Of a stretch of DNA of 64,000 nucleotides, positions 8,785 to 15,952 are shown one piece after another. Origin of the DNA: Rugamonas sp045984285 (GTDB lineage: Bacteria; Pseudomonadota; Gammaproteobacteria; Burkholderiales; Burkholderiaceae_D). The number at the start of each line of letters is the position of its first letter. Position 1 is the stretch's first letter. A program made the position numbers and the translations under genes. The notes under the pieces are model-generated. The model was not told the DNA's origin, searched no databases, and saw only the letters and a program-made list of their open reading frames with translations. Where the stretch lies: contig NZ_JBJQIK030000003.1 in assembly GCF_045984285.3 (NCBI RefSeq), positions 620,001 through 684,000 on the forward strand. The letters run 5' to 3'.

Positions 8785-10167
8785 TCAGGTATCCGGCGCT
8801 GGCCGGGTTGTCAGTCTGAACAGCAGGCCTGGCTCCATCCGCTGCGCCGCCAGGGTCCAGCCGTGCGCCCGCGCGATCTCCTGGCAGATGGCGAGGCCCA
8901 GTCCTGCGCCATGGTCGCGGCGATGCGCCCCCCGCCAGAAGCGCTCGAACATGCGCGCCACTTGTTCCGGCGCCACCCCGGGTCCATTGTCGCGCACCGT
9001 CAGCGCGTCGGCGCTGGTGGTTACGCACACCTCGCTGCCTGCAGGGGCATGCTGGATGGCGTTTTCCAGCAGGTTTTTCAGCAAGGTAAACAGTGTTGCC
9101 CGGTCGGCCCGCCATGGCGCTGCCGGACCATCGTGGCGCAGGGTCAGGCGCACATTCGCCGCCTCGGCCATCCGCCGCAGGTAGCCGACCGCCTCGGCGC
9201 CGACGTCGCGCGGATCGACCACGGCGAAAATGTAATTCTGCTCCTCACTGGTTTCAGCCAGCAGCAGCAACTGCTGCACCTGGCGCGTCATGTGCTGGAT
9301 GTCGCTGAGCAGCGCATCGCGCTCCTGGCCTTTTTCCGTCTGCTCGGTTTGCGCGCGGATCAGGGCGAGCGGCGTTTTCAGCTCATGCGCGGCAGTCGCC
9401 AGGAAGCCTTGCTGGACGCGATACCCCTGTTCCAGACGCTCCAGCACGCGGTTGAAACTGTCGACCAGCGGCGCGATCTCGGCCGGCACGTCCTTGACCT
9501 GCAGCCGCGCGTGCAGCGCCCGCGGCGAGATCGCCGCAGCCGACTCCGACAGCTCGCGCAGCGGCTTGAGCGTGTAGCGCAGCGTGATGAGCGCGCAGGC
9601 GCCGAACACGAAGAGCAGGACCAGGCTGAACAGCACGATGCCGCCGCCCATGAAGGGCAGCGCAAACACCGTCTGGAACAGCTCGATGATGCGCTTGCTG
9701 GCGGCAAACTGCACATACCAGCGCTGGCCCTGATGATCGACGGCGGCCGTTCCGGCATACATCGGCACGCCGTTGAGCTCGAAGGTGAAGGGGCCGGACT
9801 GCAAACGGCGGGTTTCGGGTGTCGACGGCCATTCCGTGCCGGGCCCGGTGGCGGACGCCAGCGCGACGCGGCCATCGGCATCCAGCACCCGGTAGCCGGT
9901 CTCGTGCCTCAGGCTGTCGTACATCCAGCGATGGCTGTCTTCGCTGTCGAGGAATCCAACCGGGCGTCCGGCGCTATCGAAGAGCAAGGCCTCGCCCAGC
10001 TCCTCGGTGCGTTCCGCCACGTCCGAGCTCGGCAGGTAATCGCTTTGTGTCGTGATGAGGTAAATGGTCCCCAGCAGCAAAGCGATGCTCAGCACCACGC
10101 CGGCCACGAAGGCCAGCAAGACTTTCACGCCCAGGCTATTCAGCCACATCGGCTTCGCGTAGCGCAT
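8785..10167 (-). CDS. Two-component sensor histidine kinase, QseC/PmrB type
   Basis: This is a membrane sensor kinase of 460 aa. It has a TM helix at about 14-38, a periplasmic sensor domain of about 125 aa, a second TM helix at 174-198 and a HAMP segment from about 199. The HisKA H-box is FLATAAHELKTPLAL with the phospho-accepting H261. The ATPase domain shows the N-box LLKNLLENAIQHAP, G1 DNGPGVAP and G2 GAGLGLAICQEI. It overlaps the end of its response regulator by 32 bases, and GAGGA precedes the chosen ATG; an alternative ATG lies six codons in. Its place next to the arn operon suggests control of envelope charge. The tail-to-tail gap to ugd is only 30 bases, with no clear terminator. Confidence 0.9.
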   Translation of the reverse strand: MRYAKPMWLNSLGVKVLLAFVAGVVLSIALLLGTIYLITTQSDYLPSSDVAERTEELGEALLFDSAGRPVGFLDSEDSHRWMYDSLRHETGYRVLDADGRVALASATGPGTEWPSTPETRRLQSGPFTFELNGVPMYAGTAAVDHQGQRWYVQFAASKRIIELFQTVFALPFMGGGIVLFSLVLLFVFGACALITLRYTLKPLRELSESAAAISPRALHARLQVKDVPAEIAPLVDSFNRVLERLEQGYRVQQGFLATAAHELKTPLALIRAQTEQTEKGQERDALLSDIQHMTRQVQQLLLLAETSEEQNYIFAVVDPRDVGAEAVGYLRRMAEAANVRLTLRHDGPAAPWRADRATLFTLLKNLLENAIQHAPAGSEVCVTTSADALTVRDNGPGVAPEQVARMFERFWRGAHRRDHGAGLGLAICQEIARAHGWTLAAQRMEPGLLFRLTTRPAPDT

Positions 10168-10822
10168 AGCCCAGTCCTCTCACATTGATGATTTGCTGTC
10201 GTGAACCGATGGCCAGCAGCTTGCGGCGGATCCGGTACAGGACGACGTCGAGCGCGTTGGGGGTGACGGCCTCGCTCAAGCCCCAAGCGGCCGCCTCCAG
10301 CGCGCCACGGCGCACCACCTCCGCCGGTTTGCGCACCAGCAGCAGCATGATTTGCATCTCGGCCGGCGCCAGCGTAACGCTTTCCGAGCCGCAGCAGAGC
10401 ATGCCGGTCTCAGGACGCAGGCTCAGGTCGGCGTGGCCGGGCGCCAGGGTGTGGTATTCCACAGGCCGGCGCAGCAAGGCCCGCACGCGCGCCACCAGCT
10501 CGTCGATGGCGAACGGCTTGGGCAGATAGTCGTCGGCGCCGGCATCGAGCCCTTCCACGCGGTCATGCAGCGCGTCGCGCGCGGTCAGCACCAGGCAAGG
10601 CAAGCCCTGCCCGGCGGCCCGCAGGCGCCGCAGCAGGCCCAGCCCATCGCCGTCCGGCAAGCCCCGGTCGAGCACCAGCGCCTTGTAGGGCACGCGTCCG
10701 ACAGCATCCCACGCCAAGTCGATGCGTTCGACGACATCGACCGCGATGCCGGCGCCGCGCAGCGCCTTGCACATCAGCCGAGCCAGGCGGTCGTGGTCTT
10801 CGAGGAGGAGAATGCGGTTCAT
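10136..10822 (-). CDS. OmpR/PhoB-family response regulator (QseB/PmrA-like), partner of the adjacent kinase
   Basis: This is a 228 aa response regulator. The receiver domain carries the acidic pair in LLLEDHDRL, the phospho-acceptor D52 in LVLDRGLPDGDGL, the conserved T in LVLTARDAL and K in DYLPKPF. The C-terminal winged helix contains NALDVVLYRIRRKLL and ends in INVRGLGYAL. It is the first gene of a minus-strand pair with the histidine kinase and is divergent from mipA. A second regulator at 11787-12473 is very similar along the whole length, about three quarters identical by eye, so the two may share DNA targets. Confidence 0.92.
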   Translation of the reverse strand: MNRILLLEDHDRLARLMCKALRGAGIAVDVVERIDLAWDAVGRVPYKALVLDRGLPDGDGLGLLRRLRAAGQGLPCLVLTARDALHDRVEGLDAGADDYLPKPFAIDELVARVRALLRRPVEYHTLAPGHADLSLRPETGMLCCGSESVTLAPAEMQIMLLLVRKPAEVVRRGALEAAAWGLSEAVTPNALDVVLYRIRRKLLAIGSRQQIINVRGLGYALREADVAE

Positions 10823-10903
10823 TACAACGATGTAGGTATCCCAGGCCTGCGCGGGCTGTATTTGCCATCACTGTAAATGAGAAATTCAATTTGAGAAAGA
10901 TTT

Positions 10904-10925
10904 TTCAGGGTAAGTATTCAGTAAG
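10904..10925. promoter_or_regulatory. Candidate response-regulator box: GTAAG direct repeat with 11-base period
   Basis: In the 152-base divergent region between the response regulator and mipA, GTAAG occurs at 10910-10914 and again at 10921-10925, exactly 11 bases apart. The copies are set in TTCAGGGTAAG and TTCAGTAAG. One-helical-turn direct repeats are the usual architecture of OmpR/PhoB-family binding sites. It could serve either or both regulators of this cluster. Inference only. Confidence 0.4.
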
Positions 10926-10974
10926 ACGACCTGGGCGACGATGTGGCTTCACATTCAACATTTGGAGAAATCAC

Positions 10975-11787
10975 ATGCTGCCTCCACGCATCCTTACCCT
11001 GGCCTCCCCTTCGACACGCAAGCACGCGAGGGCCGCTGCGGCCCTCGCGCTGGGGCTGAGCGCCACCGCCGTGGCGGGCGCCGCCGCGGCCGACGAGGGG
11101 TCCTCGTGGGGACTGGGCGTCGCCGCGTTCAGCGCGCAACAGCCTTACCCCGGCAGCAGCCGGGAAAACAAAGTGCTGCCCCTTATCTCCTATGAGAACC
11201 AGTATGTGCGCGTGTTCGGTCCGGTCGCCGAATTCAAGGCATACAGCGCCGATCTCGGCGGCGGCCAGCGCCTCGACCTGCGCGTGGTCGGCAAATACGA
11301 CTTTAGCGGCTATGAGCCCGGCGACGCGCCCATCCTGAATGGCATGCGCGAGCGCAAAGACAGCTTCTGGGCCGGCGGCAAGGTGACATGGCGTACCGGC
11401 CTGGTCGACGTCAGCGCCGAAGTGCTGGCCGACGTCGGCGGCAAGAGCAAGGGCCGGCGCGCCAACCTCAGCCTGGAAAAGAACTGGCGCATCGGCGAGC
11501 ACTTCATGCTGACGCCGCGTGTCAGCGCCGCCTGGGTCGATAAAAAATACGTCGACTATTACTATGGCGTCGCCGCCGACGAGGTCCGCGCCGGCCGCGC
11601 GGCGTACACGGGCAATTCCGGCGTCAACGCCGAACTGGGCCTGCGCGGCGCTTACTTCATCGATGCGCACCACTCCATGTTTCTCGATCTCGGCGTGAGC
11701 AAGCTGTCCAAAAAGATCAAGGACAGCCCGCTGGTTGACCGTTCGAGCGTGAATCGTGTCGGCCTGGGATATCTGTACCGCTTCTGA
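10975..11787 (+). CDS. MipA/OmpV family outer-membrane protein
   Basis: This is a predicted outer-membrane beta-barrel of the MipA/OmpV family (270 aa). The signal peptide runs to about residue 38 and ends in GAAAADEG. Family features follow: WGLGVAAFSAQQPYPGSSRENKVLPLISYEN near the mature N-terminus, and a C-terminal beta strand ending in GLGYLYRF with terminal aromatic F. MipA was described as a scaffold for murein enzymes; for most homologues the role is not established. The start at 10975 is preceded by TTGGAGAAA; the frame is open further upstream. The stop overlaps the start of the second response regulator by one base, so the two are co-transcribed. Family members often sit next to such two-component systems. 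Confidence 0.88.
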   Translation: MLPPRILTLASPSTRKHARAAAALALGLSATAVAGAAAADEGSSWGLGVAAFSAQQPYPGSSRENKVLPLISYENQYVRVFGPVAEFKAYSADLGGGQRLDLRVVGKYDFSGYEPGDAPILNGMRERKDSFWAGGKVTWRTGLVDVSAEVLADVGGKSKGRRANLSLEKNWRIGEHFMLTPRVSAAWVDKKYVDYYYGVAADEVRAGRAAYTGNSGVNAELGLRGAYFIDAHHSMFLDLGVSKLSKKIKDSPLVDRSSVNRVGLGYLYRF

Positions 11788-12473
11788 TGAGCCGCATCCT
11801 GCTCGTCGAAGACCACGACCGCCTCGCCCAGCTGATGTGCAAGGCGCTGGCGGCGGCCGGCATTGCGGTCGACGTCATGGACCGCATCGACACCGCCTGG
11901 ACCGCCATGCGGCAACTGCCGTACCAGGCCGTCGTCCTCGACCGCGGCCTGCCGGACGGCGATGGGCTGTCGCTGCTGCAGCGCGTGCGCGGCGCCGGGC
12001 TGCACGTGCCCTGCCTGGTGCTGACCGCACGCGACGCGCTGCATGACCGCGTGGAAGGCCTGGAGGCAGGCGCCGACGACTACCTGCCCAAGCCCTTCGC
12101 CATGGACGAGATGGTCGCGCGCGTGCGGGCCCTGCTGCGCCGCCCTGTCGATGTCCGCCCGCTCGACCCCAGCCACGACGACCTGACGCTGCGCCCCGAC
12201 GCGGGCCTGCTCTGCTGTGCGGAAGAATGCGTCACCCTGGCCCCGGCGGAGATGCAGATCATGCTGATGCTGGTGCACCGGCACGTCGAGGTGGTGCGCC
12301 GCAGTGCGCTGGAGGCCGCGGCGTGGGGCTTGAACGAGGCGGTCACGCCCAATGCCCTGGACGTGGCGCTGCACCGGATCCGCCGCAAACTGCTGGCCAT
12401 CGGCTCACGCCAGCGGATCGTCAATGTGCGGGGACTTGGCTATGCGCTACGCGCGGCCGATTTGGCTGACTAG
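11787..12473 (+). CDS. Second OmpR-family response regulator, without adjacent kinase
   Basis: This 228 aa regulator is a close paralogue of the one at 10136-10822 and has the same length. Receiver residues are intact (EDHDRL, D52 in VVLDRGLPDGDG, LVLTARDAL, DYLPKPFAMDEM), as is the winged-helix region with VTPNALDVALHRIRRKLL. It is translationally coupled to mipA by a one-base overlap. No histidine kinase follows: the next gene is a GntR-type regulator 93 bases downstream. It probably receives phosphate from the kinase at 8785-10167 or from a distant kinase. The arrangement looks like a duplication of the regulator with loss or absence of the second kinase. Confidence 0.9.
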   Translation: MSRILLVEDHDRLAQLMCKALAAAGIAVDVMDRIDTAWTAMRQLPYQAVVLDRGLPDGDGLSLLQRVRGAGLHVPCLVLTARDALHDRVEGLEAGADDYLPKPFAMDEMVARVRALLRRPVDVRPLDPSHDDLTLRPDAGLLCCAEECVTLAPAEMQIMLMLVHRHVEVVRRSALEAAAWGLNEAVTPNALDVALHRIRRKLLAIGSRQRIVNVRGLGYALRAADLAD

Positions 12474-12540
12474 CTGCGCTCATGGTTTTGAGTGTTTGCG
12501 CGTCCCGCATTGTATGTTCCTGCCGACCTATCTAGAATCG

Positions 12541-12564
12541 CCTGAAATACTCATCGATTTCAGG
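12541..12564. promoter_or_regulatory. Inverted repeat just upstream of the GntR/FadR-type regulator
   Basis: CCTGAAAT (12541-12548) and ATTTCAGG (12557-12564) form a perfect 8-base inverted repeat with an 8-base spacer, ending two bases before the ATG at 12567. In mRNA the right arm covers the AGG that would act as ribosome-binding site. It could be an operator for autoregulation or a translation-controlling hairpin. It does not match the TGGT-N3-ACCA type found at the pectin promoter. Confidence 0.45.
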
Positions 12565-12566
12565 AC

Positions 12567-13223
12567 ATGCGCACGTACCGCCAGGTGGCAGACAGAATCC
12601 AGCAGATCATCGCTGACGACGGTATCGCCGCCGGCGAGCGCCTGCTGCCGGAACGCGAGCTGTCGGCACGGCTGCAGGTCAGCCGCGCGTCGCTGCGCGA
12701 GGCGCTGATTGCGCTTGAATTATCCGGCGTGATCGAGGTTCGCAGCGGTTCGGGCGTCTATGTCACCGCGAGCCCGCAGGCGGCGGCCCTGCCTGACGAT
12801 TCCGCGCCAGGTCCGTTTGAAGTGCTTTCCGCCCGCCGCCTGATCGAGTCGGAAGTGGCGGCGATTGCCGCGCGCATGGCCAGCGATAGCGCCATAGCCG
12901 CTCTCCTGCGCGCGCTGGAGGAGCTTGAGAAGCAGCACGACAATTTCGTCCACGCCGAACGGCTCGACCGCAACTTCCACCTCGCCATCGCCAATGCAAG
13001 CGGCAACAGCGCGCTGGCCGGTGCCGTGAGCTATTTATGGAACCAGCTCGGGCCGATCTGGCACAAGCTGAAAGAACATTACGAAACCGAGGCATTGCGC
13101 ACGGAGACGACGCACGACCATCGCCGCATCTACAGCGCAATCGCCGCCCGCGATCCGGCCGCCGCAAGGCAGGCCATGCGCGATCACCTCGACCGCGTCA
13201 CACGCACTTTCTCGCGTGGCTGA
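12567..13223 (+). CDS. GntR-family (FadR subfamily, FCD domain) regulator, likely controlling the pectin operon
   Basis: This is a 218 aa transcription regulator. The N-terminal winged helix (residues 1-70) has LLPERELSARLQVSRASLREAL as recognition region and a wing ending GSGVYV. The C-terminal FCD ligand domain (about 90-210) has RRLIESEVAAIAARMA, the metal/ligand-type pattern DRNFHLAIANASGN, and DHRRIYSAIAARDPAAARQAM. FCD regulators such as ExuR and UxuR respond to uronate metabolites. It converges with the pectate lyase gene without any spacing: its TGA and the reverse-strand TGA together form TGATCA. Three FadR-like operators sit at the promoter of the pectin operon, so it is probably the local repressor, induced by a pectin breakdown product. 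Confidence 0.88.
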   Translation: MRTYRQVADRIQQIIADDGIAAGERLLPERELSARLQVSRASLREALIALELSGVIEVRSGSGVYVTASPQAAALPDDSAPGPFEVLSARRLIESEVAAIAARMASDSAIAALLRALEELEKQHDNFVHAERLDRNFHLAIANASGNSALAGAVSYLWNQLGPIWHKLKEHYETEALRTETTHDHRRIYSAIAARDPAAARQAMRDHLDRVTRTFSRG

Positions 13224-14411
13224 TCAGGAACGTTTGGAAGCCCATGCTGCGTAGGTCTTCAGCGCCTTTTCCGGCCCGTTCACAAACCAGCCATAGCCCT
13301 TGCGCCGCTCCTCGCTGATTTCATCAACCGTGTCATGAATGCTGCGGTCGCGGTCCCCGAAGACGGGCTTCATGGACCTGATATCGTAGAAGCGCGCCCA
13401 GTTCCCACCCGGCAGTGCGGTGCGCTTCAGCCATGCGGCGCCCGCATGCACTGCGGCCACTACTTCCGCCGATGGATCGGGCAGCTGCATCAACAGCTGC
13501 AGCAGGCGTGCGCTCTCGTTGCTGGCCAGTGCAATCGGTTCGAAATTGCGTGCCCCCACGGCGGCCAGCGTGAGCGCATCATGCTGCTGGCACCAGCCGG
13601 TGCGCACGCCGTCCGCCACGACTTGTGTGGCGAGCACCACGCCGATAGCCCTCTCCGCAGCGTTGCGCGACTCGCCGGCCAGCGCGTCCGGCACGAAAGC
13701 ATAGTCGCCCTGCCGCGCTGCCGCCTCGCGCAGCAGCTGCACCACATTGGAGAAGGCGTCGTCGTTGTAGGTAATGGCGTCGTGATAGCCGCCTTGCAGC
13801 GGGAAGATCTGGGGGAAGCCGCCGTTCGGGTACTGCGCGTTCAACAGGTAGCGCAGGCCCCGGGAGAATGCAGCGCGGTAGGCCTGTCCTTCTGCGCCGG
13901 GAAACCGGGCCTGCACGCGCGCCAGAAAGCGCAGTTCGGTGGTGGTGGCGTTGTTGTCGATGGTACCGACGAAGTTCCAGGATTCGCGGCCGCCGTCGAA
14001 GGACACGTAATGCTGGCCGCGCTGGCGCAGCGGTCCGCTTCTGTCCACGTTCTTGCCCCAGCCGCCGGCAGGCGTCTGGAAACTGAGGATATTGTCGGCG
14101 ACATGACGCGCCTCCGGCGTGCCATACCACTCGGCCACCCGGTTGAGCGGCATGCCGCCCGCCCCGCCCTTGTGCGGCGGCGCATCCGGATAGGCGCCGC
14201 CTGCGCGTTCCGCCGCCAGCGCCGCCTTGTCGGCCTCCAGCAGCGTGCGCGAGCGGCCGAGGTAGGCCAGCCAGGCGGCGCGTTCCGCGCCCGCTTCGCT
14301 GGCGATGCGCGCTTCGCTGAGGGCCTGCGGCGGCGTCATGTAGCCGAGGATCGCCGCATACGGGACTGCAGGCGCCGCAGCGAACAGGAGGCAGATGGCG
14401 GCCCGGCTCAT
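13224..14411 (-). CDS. pelA: Pectate lyase, polysaccharide lyase family 10
   Basis: This secreted pectate lyase cleaves de-esterified polygalacturonate by beta-elimination. It is 395 aa with an N-terminal signal peptide (MSRAAICLLFAAAPAVPYA). PL10 hallmarks are ILSFQTPAGGWGKNVD near residue 110, TIDNNATTTELRFLARV near 152, YPNGGFPQIFPLQGGYHDAITY near 195-216 and GWCQQHDALT near 272. The C-terminal YGWFVNGPEKAL is also typical. It is the last gene of the pectin operon, and its start overlaps the preceding GH140-like stop (ATGA). It would work after the pectinesterase has removed methyl groups. Confidence 0.92.
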   Translation of the reverse strand: MSRAAICLLFAAAPAVPYAAILGYMTPPQALSEARIASEAGAERAAWLAYLGRSRTLLEADKAALAAERAGGAYPDAPPHKGGAGGMPLNRVAEWYGTPEARHVADNILSFQTPAGGWGKNVDRSGPLRQRGQHYVSFDGGRESWNFVGTIDNNATTTELRFLARVQARFPGAEGQAYRAAFSRGLRYLLNAQYPNGGFPQIFPLQGGYHDAITYNDDAFSNVVQLLREAAARQGDYAFVPDALAGESRNAAERAIGVVLATQVVADGVRTGWCQQHDALTLAAVGARNFEPIALASNESARLLQLLMQLPDPSAEVVAAVHAGAAWLKRTALPGGNWARFYDIRSMKPVFGDRDRSIHDTVDEISEERRKGYGWFVNGPEKALKTYAAWASKRS

Positions 14412-15952
14412 GGCACACGCACCAGCCGCACGGCCATGTAGGGACGGCCCGGCAGCGGAATACTGCGGCCGTCCTTGTCCGTAAAGTAGTAATCGCCGGC
14501 CTTTTTGATTTCGAACACGCCATCCACCGGCGTGATGGTCATGTTCCAGGTGTCGATCACCTCAGCCTTGAAGCGCATTTCGTCCTTGAGATCCGTCTTG
14601 AACAGCGATACCGGCCAGCTGGCGGGCGCCTGCTTGCCGAAGTAGCCCAGGTAGTACTGTGCATGTTTGCCTGCGAAGGGATAGTCCTGCCACTTGTCGA
14701 TAGGCTCCAGTCCTTCGGGCGGGCTCTCGCTCAGTATCTTGCGGAAGAAGGCCAGGCGCTGCGGGCTCTGGCCGCGCAGGGCGCCGCCCTTGGCCAGCCA
14801 TACCAGCCCGTTGGGATCCTGGTAGGTTTCGCTGTGGCCCACGTAAGTTCCCGCAATGGCCCCCTGCCAGAAGCGCAGCACCATTTCTTCCGGCGTGAGC
14901 TGGCCCCAGCGGCGCGTAAAGTTGCCTTCGTATTTCACCTCATCGTAGACCACCGGCTTGTTGTAGACGTCGCGGAACAGCACGGCGCGTTCAAAATCTT
15001 CGGTGATGGCGCCGCTTTGCACGCTGACGTGCGTGACCCATGGCTTGGTATGGTTATAGAGCACGAAGGCATTGTGGATGGAACGCAGGTGCTGGTAAGG
15101 ATCGTTCGCCTGCACGGTCTGGAAGTAGCTGTCCCATTCTTCCATCGATTTCGCCTTCAGGAAGTCGAACTCGTTCGCCATCGACCACCAAACGTTACGG
15201 TAGGCCGCCAGGCGCGCGACCACGTAGCGCAGGTAGCGCTGGTTCACTTCGTCCGGCATCTGGTCGAAACCCCAGTAGTTCTTGTCATAGGGGTGGAACA
15301 GGATCAGGTCCGCCTCGATGCCGAGGTCGCGCAGCTGCGCCACACGTTGTTCCAGGTTTCGGAAGAACGCCGGATCGAAGCGGGAGAAATCCCAGCCCTT
15401 CGGCGGTTTGCCTGCGAAGGGATAGCGCGGCAGCACGTTCTTGTCGTCGTGGTTCGGAAACACGGCCATGCGCAGCTTGTTGAACGGCGATACGGCCAGC
15501 GTGCGCAGGGTCTGCTGCTGCAGCGCCTCGGTCTGGTGCGTCCACGCATAGCTGGTGGTGCCTACCTGCCAGTAGGGCGTGCCGTCCTCATAGGCGAAAT
15601 GGCGCACGTTCCTCACGCGCACAGGACCGTGGTTGCCCGCGCCGGGAGCAACGGCGGTGACAGTCCCCTTCCTGCCGTTCAGCTCCGGGCGGTTGCTGCG
15701 CGTTTCATATTCCCACTCGCCCACCGTGTCCGGCATGAAGCGGATCTTGTAGCTCCCTTCGCCATCATAGAAGCCCGATAGCTGCAGGCTGCGCGGGCCG
15801 TTGCGGAAGGTGGCGGACAGCTCCACTTCCATGAATGGATTGCCGCTGCTGGGGCCTTTCAGTTCGATATCGGTGCTGCCCCAGCGTTCAACCGGCGCCG
15901 CCTGCGCCAGCCCGCACAGCGCGGCGAGCAGCAGCATCAGCTTCTTCATCAT
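14408..15952 (-). CDS. DUF5060/DUF4038/DUF5605 protein, GH140-like (copy 2)
   Basis: This is a secreted glycoside-hydrolase-like protein of 514 aa with signal peptide MMKKLMLLLAALCGLAQAA. The N-terminal beta domain (DUF5060; RWGSTDIELKGPSSGNPF, FYDGEGSYKIRFMPDTVGEWEYETRS) is followed by a TIM-barrel-type DUF4038 domain with DGTPYWQVGTTSYAWTHQT, ADLILFHPYD, NVWWSMANEFDF and PVVYDEVKYEGNF, and a C-terminal beta domain (DUF5605). The acidic residues in ANEFDF and YDEVKYEGN are the likely catalytic pair. DUF4038 includes GH140 apiosidases acting on apiose linked to galacturonan, which fits this operon, but substrate is not proven. It is a close paralogue of 20027-21577. Both ends overlap neighbours by ATGA. 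Confidence 0.85.
   Translation of the reverse strand: MMKKLMLLLAALCGLAQAAPVERWGSTDIELKGPSSGNPFMEVELSATFRNGPRSLQLSGFYDGEGSYKIRFMPDTVGEWEYETRSNRPELNGRKGTVTAVAPGAGNHGPVRVRNVRHFAYEDGTPYWQVGTTSYAWTHQTEALQQQTLRTLAVSPFNKLRMAVFPNHDDKNVLPRYPFAGKPPKGWDFSRFDPAFFRNLEQRVAQLRDLGIEADLILFHPYDKNYWGFDQMPDEVNQRYLRYVVARLAAYRNVWWSMANEFDFLKAKSMEEWDSYFQTVQANDPYQHLRSIHNAFVLYNHTKPWVTHVSVQSGAITEDFERAVLFRDVYNKPVVYDEVKYEGNFTRRWGQLTPEEMVLRFWQGAIAGTYVGHSETYQDPNGLVWLAKGGALRGQSPQRLAFFRKILSESPPEGLEPIDKWQDYPFAGKHAQYYLGYFGKQAPASWPVSLFKTDLKDEMRFKAEVIDTWNMTITPVDGVFEIKKAGDYYFTDKDGRSIPLPGRPYMAVRLVRVP

Noticed and set aside
12437..12473. Remnant of a second histidine kinase after response regulator 2 (MRYARPIWLTS in another frame)
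   Set aside because: These codons lie inside the conserved end of the regulator gene, so the resemblance to the start of the existing kinase follows from the shared overlap. No kinase sequence continues after the stop.
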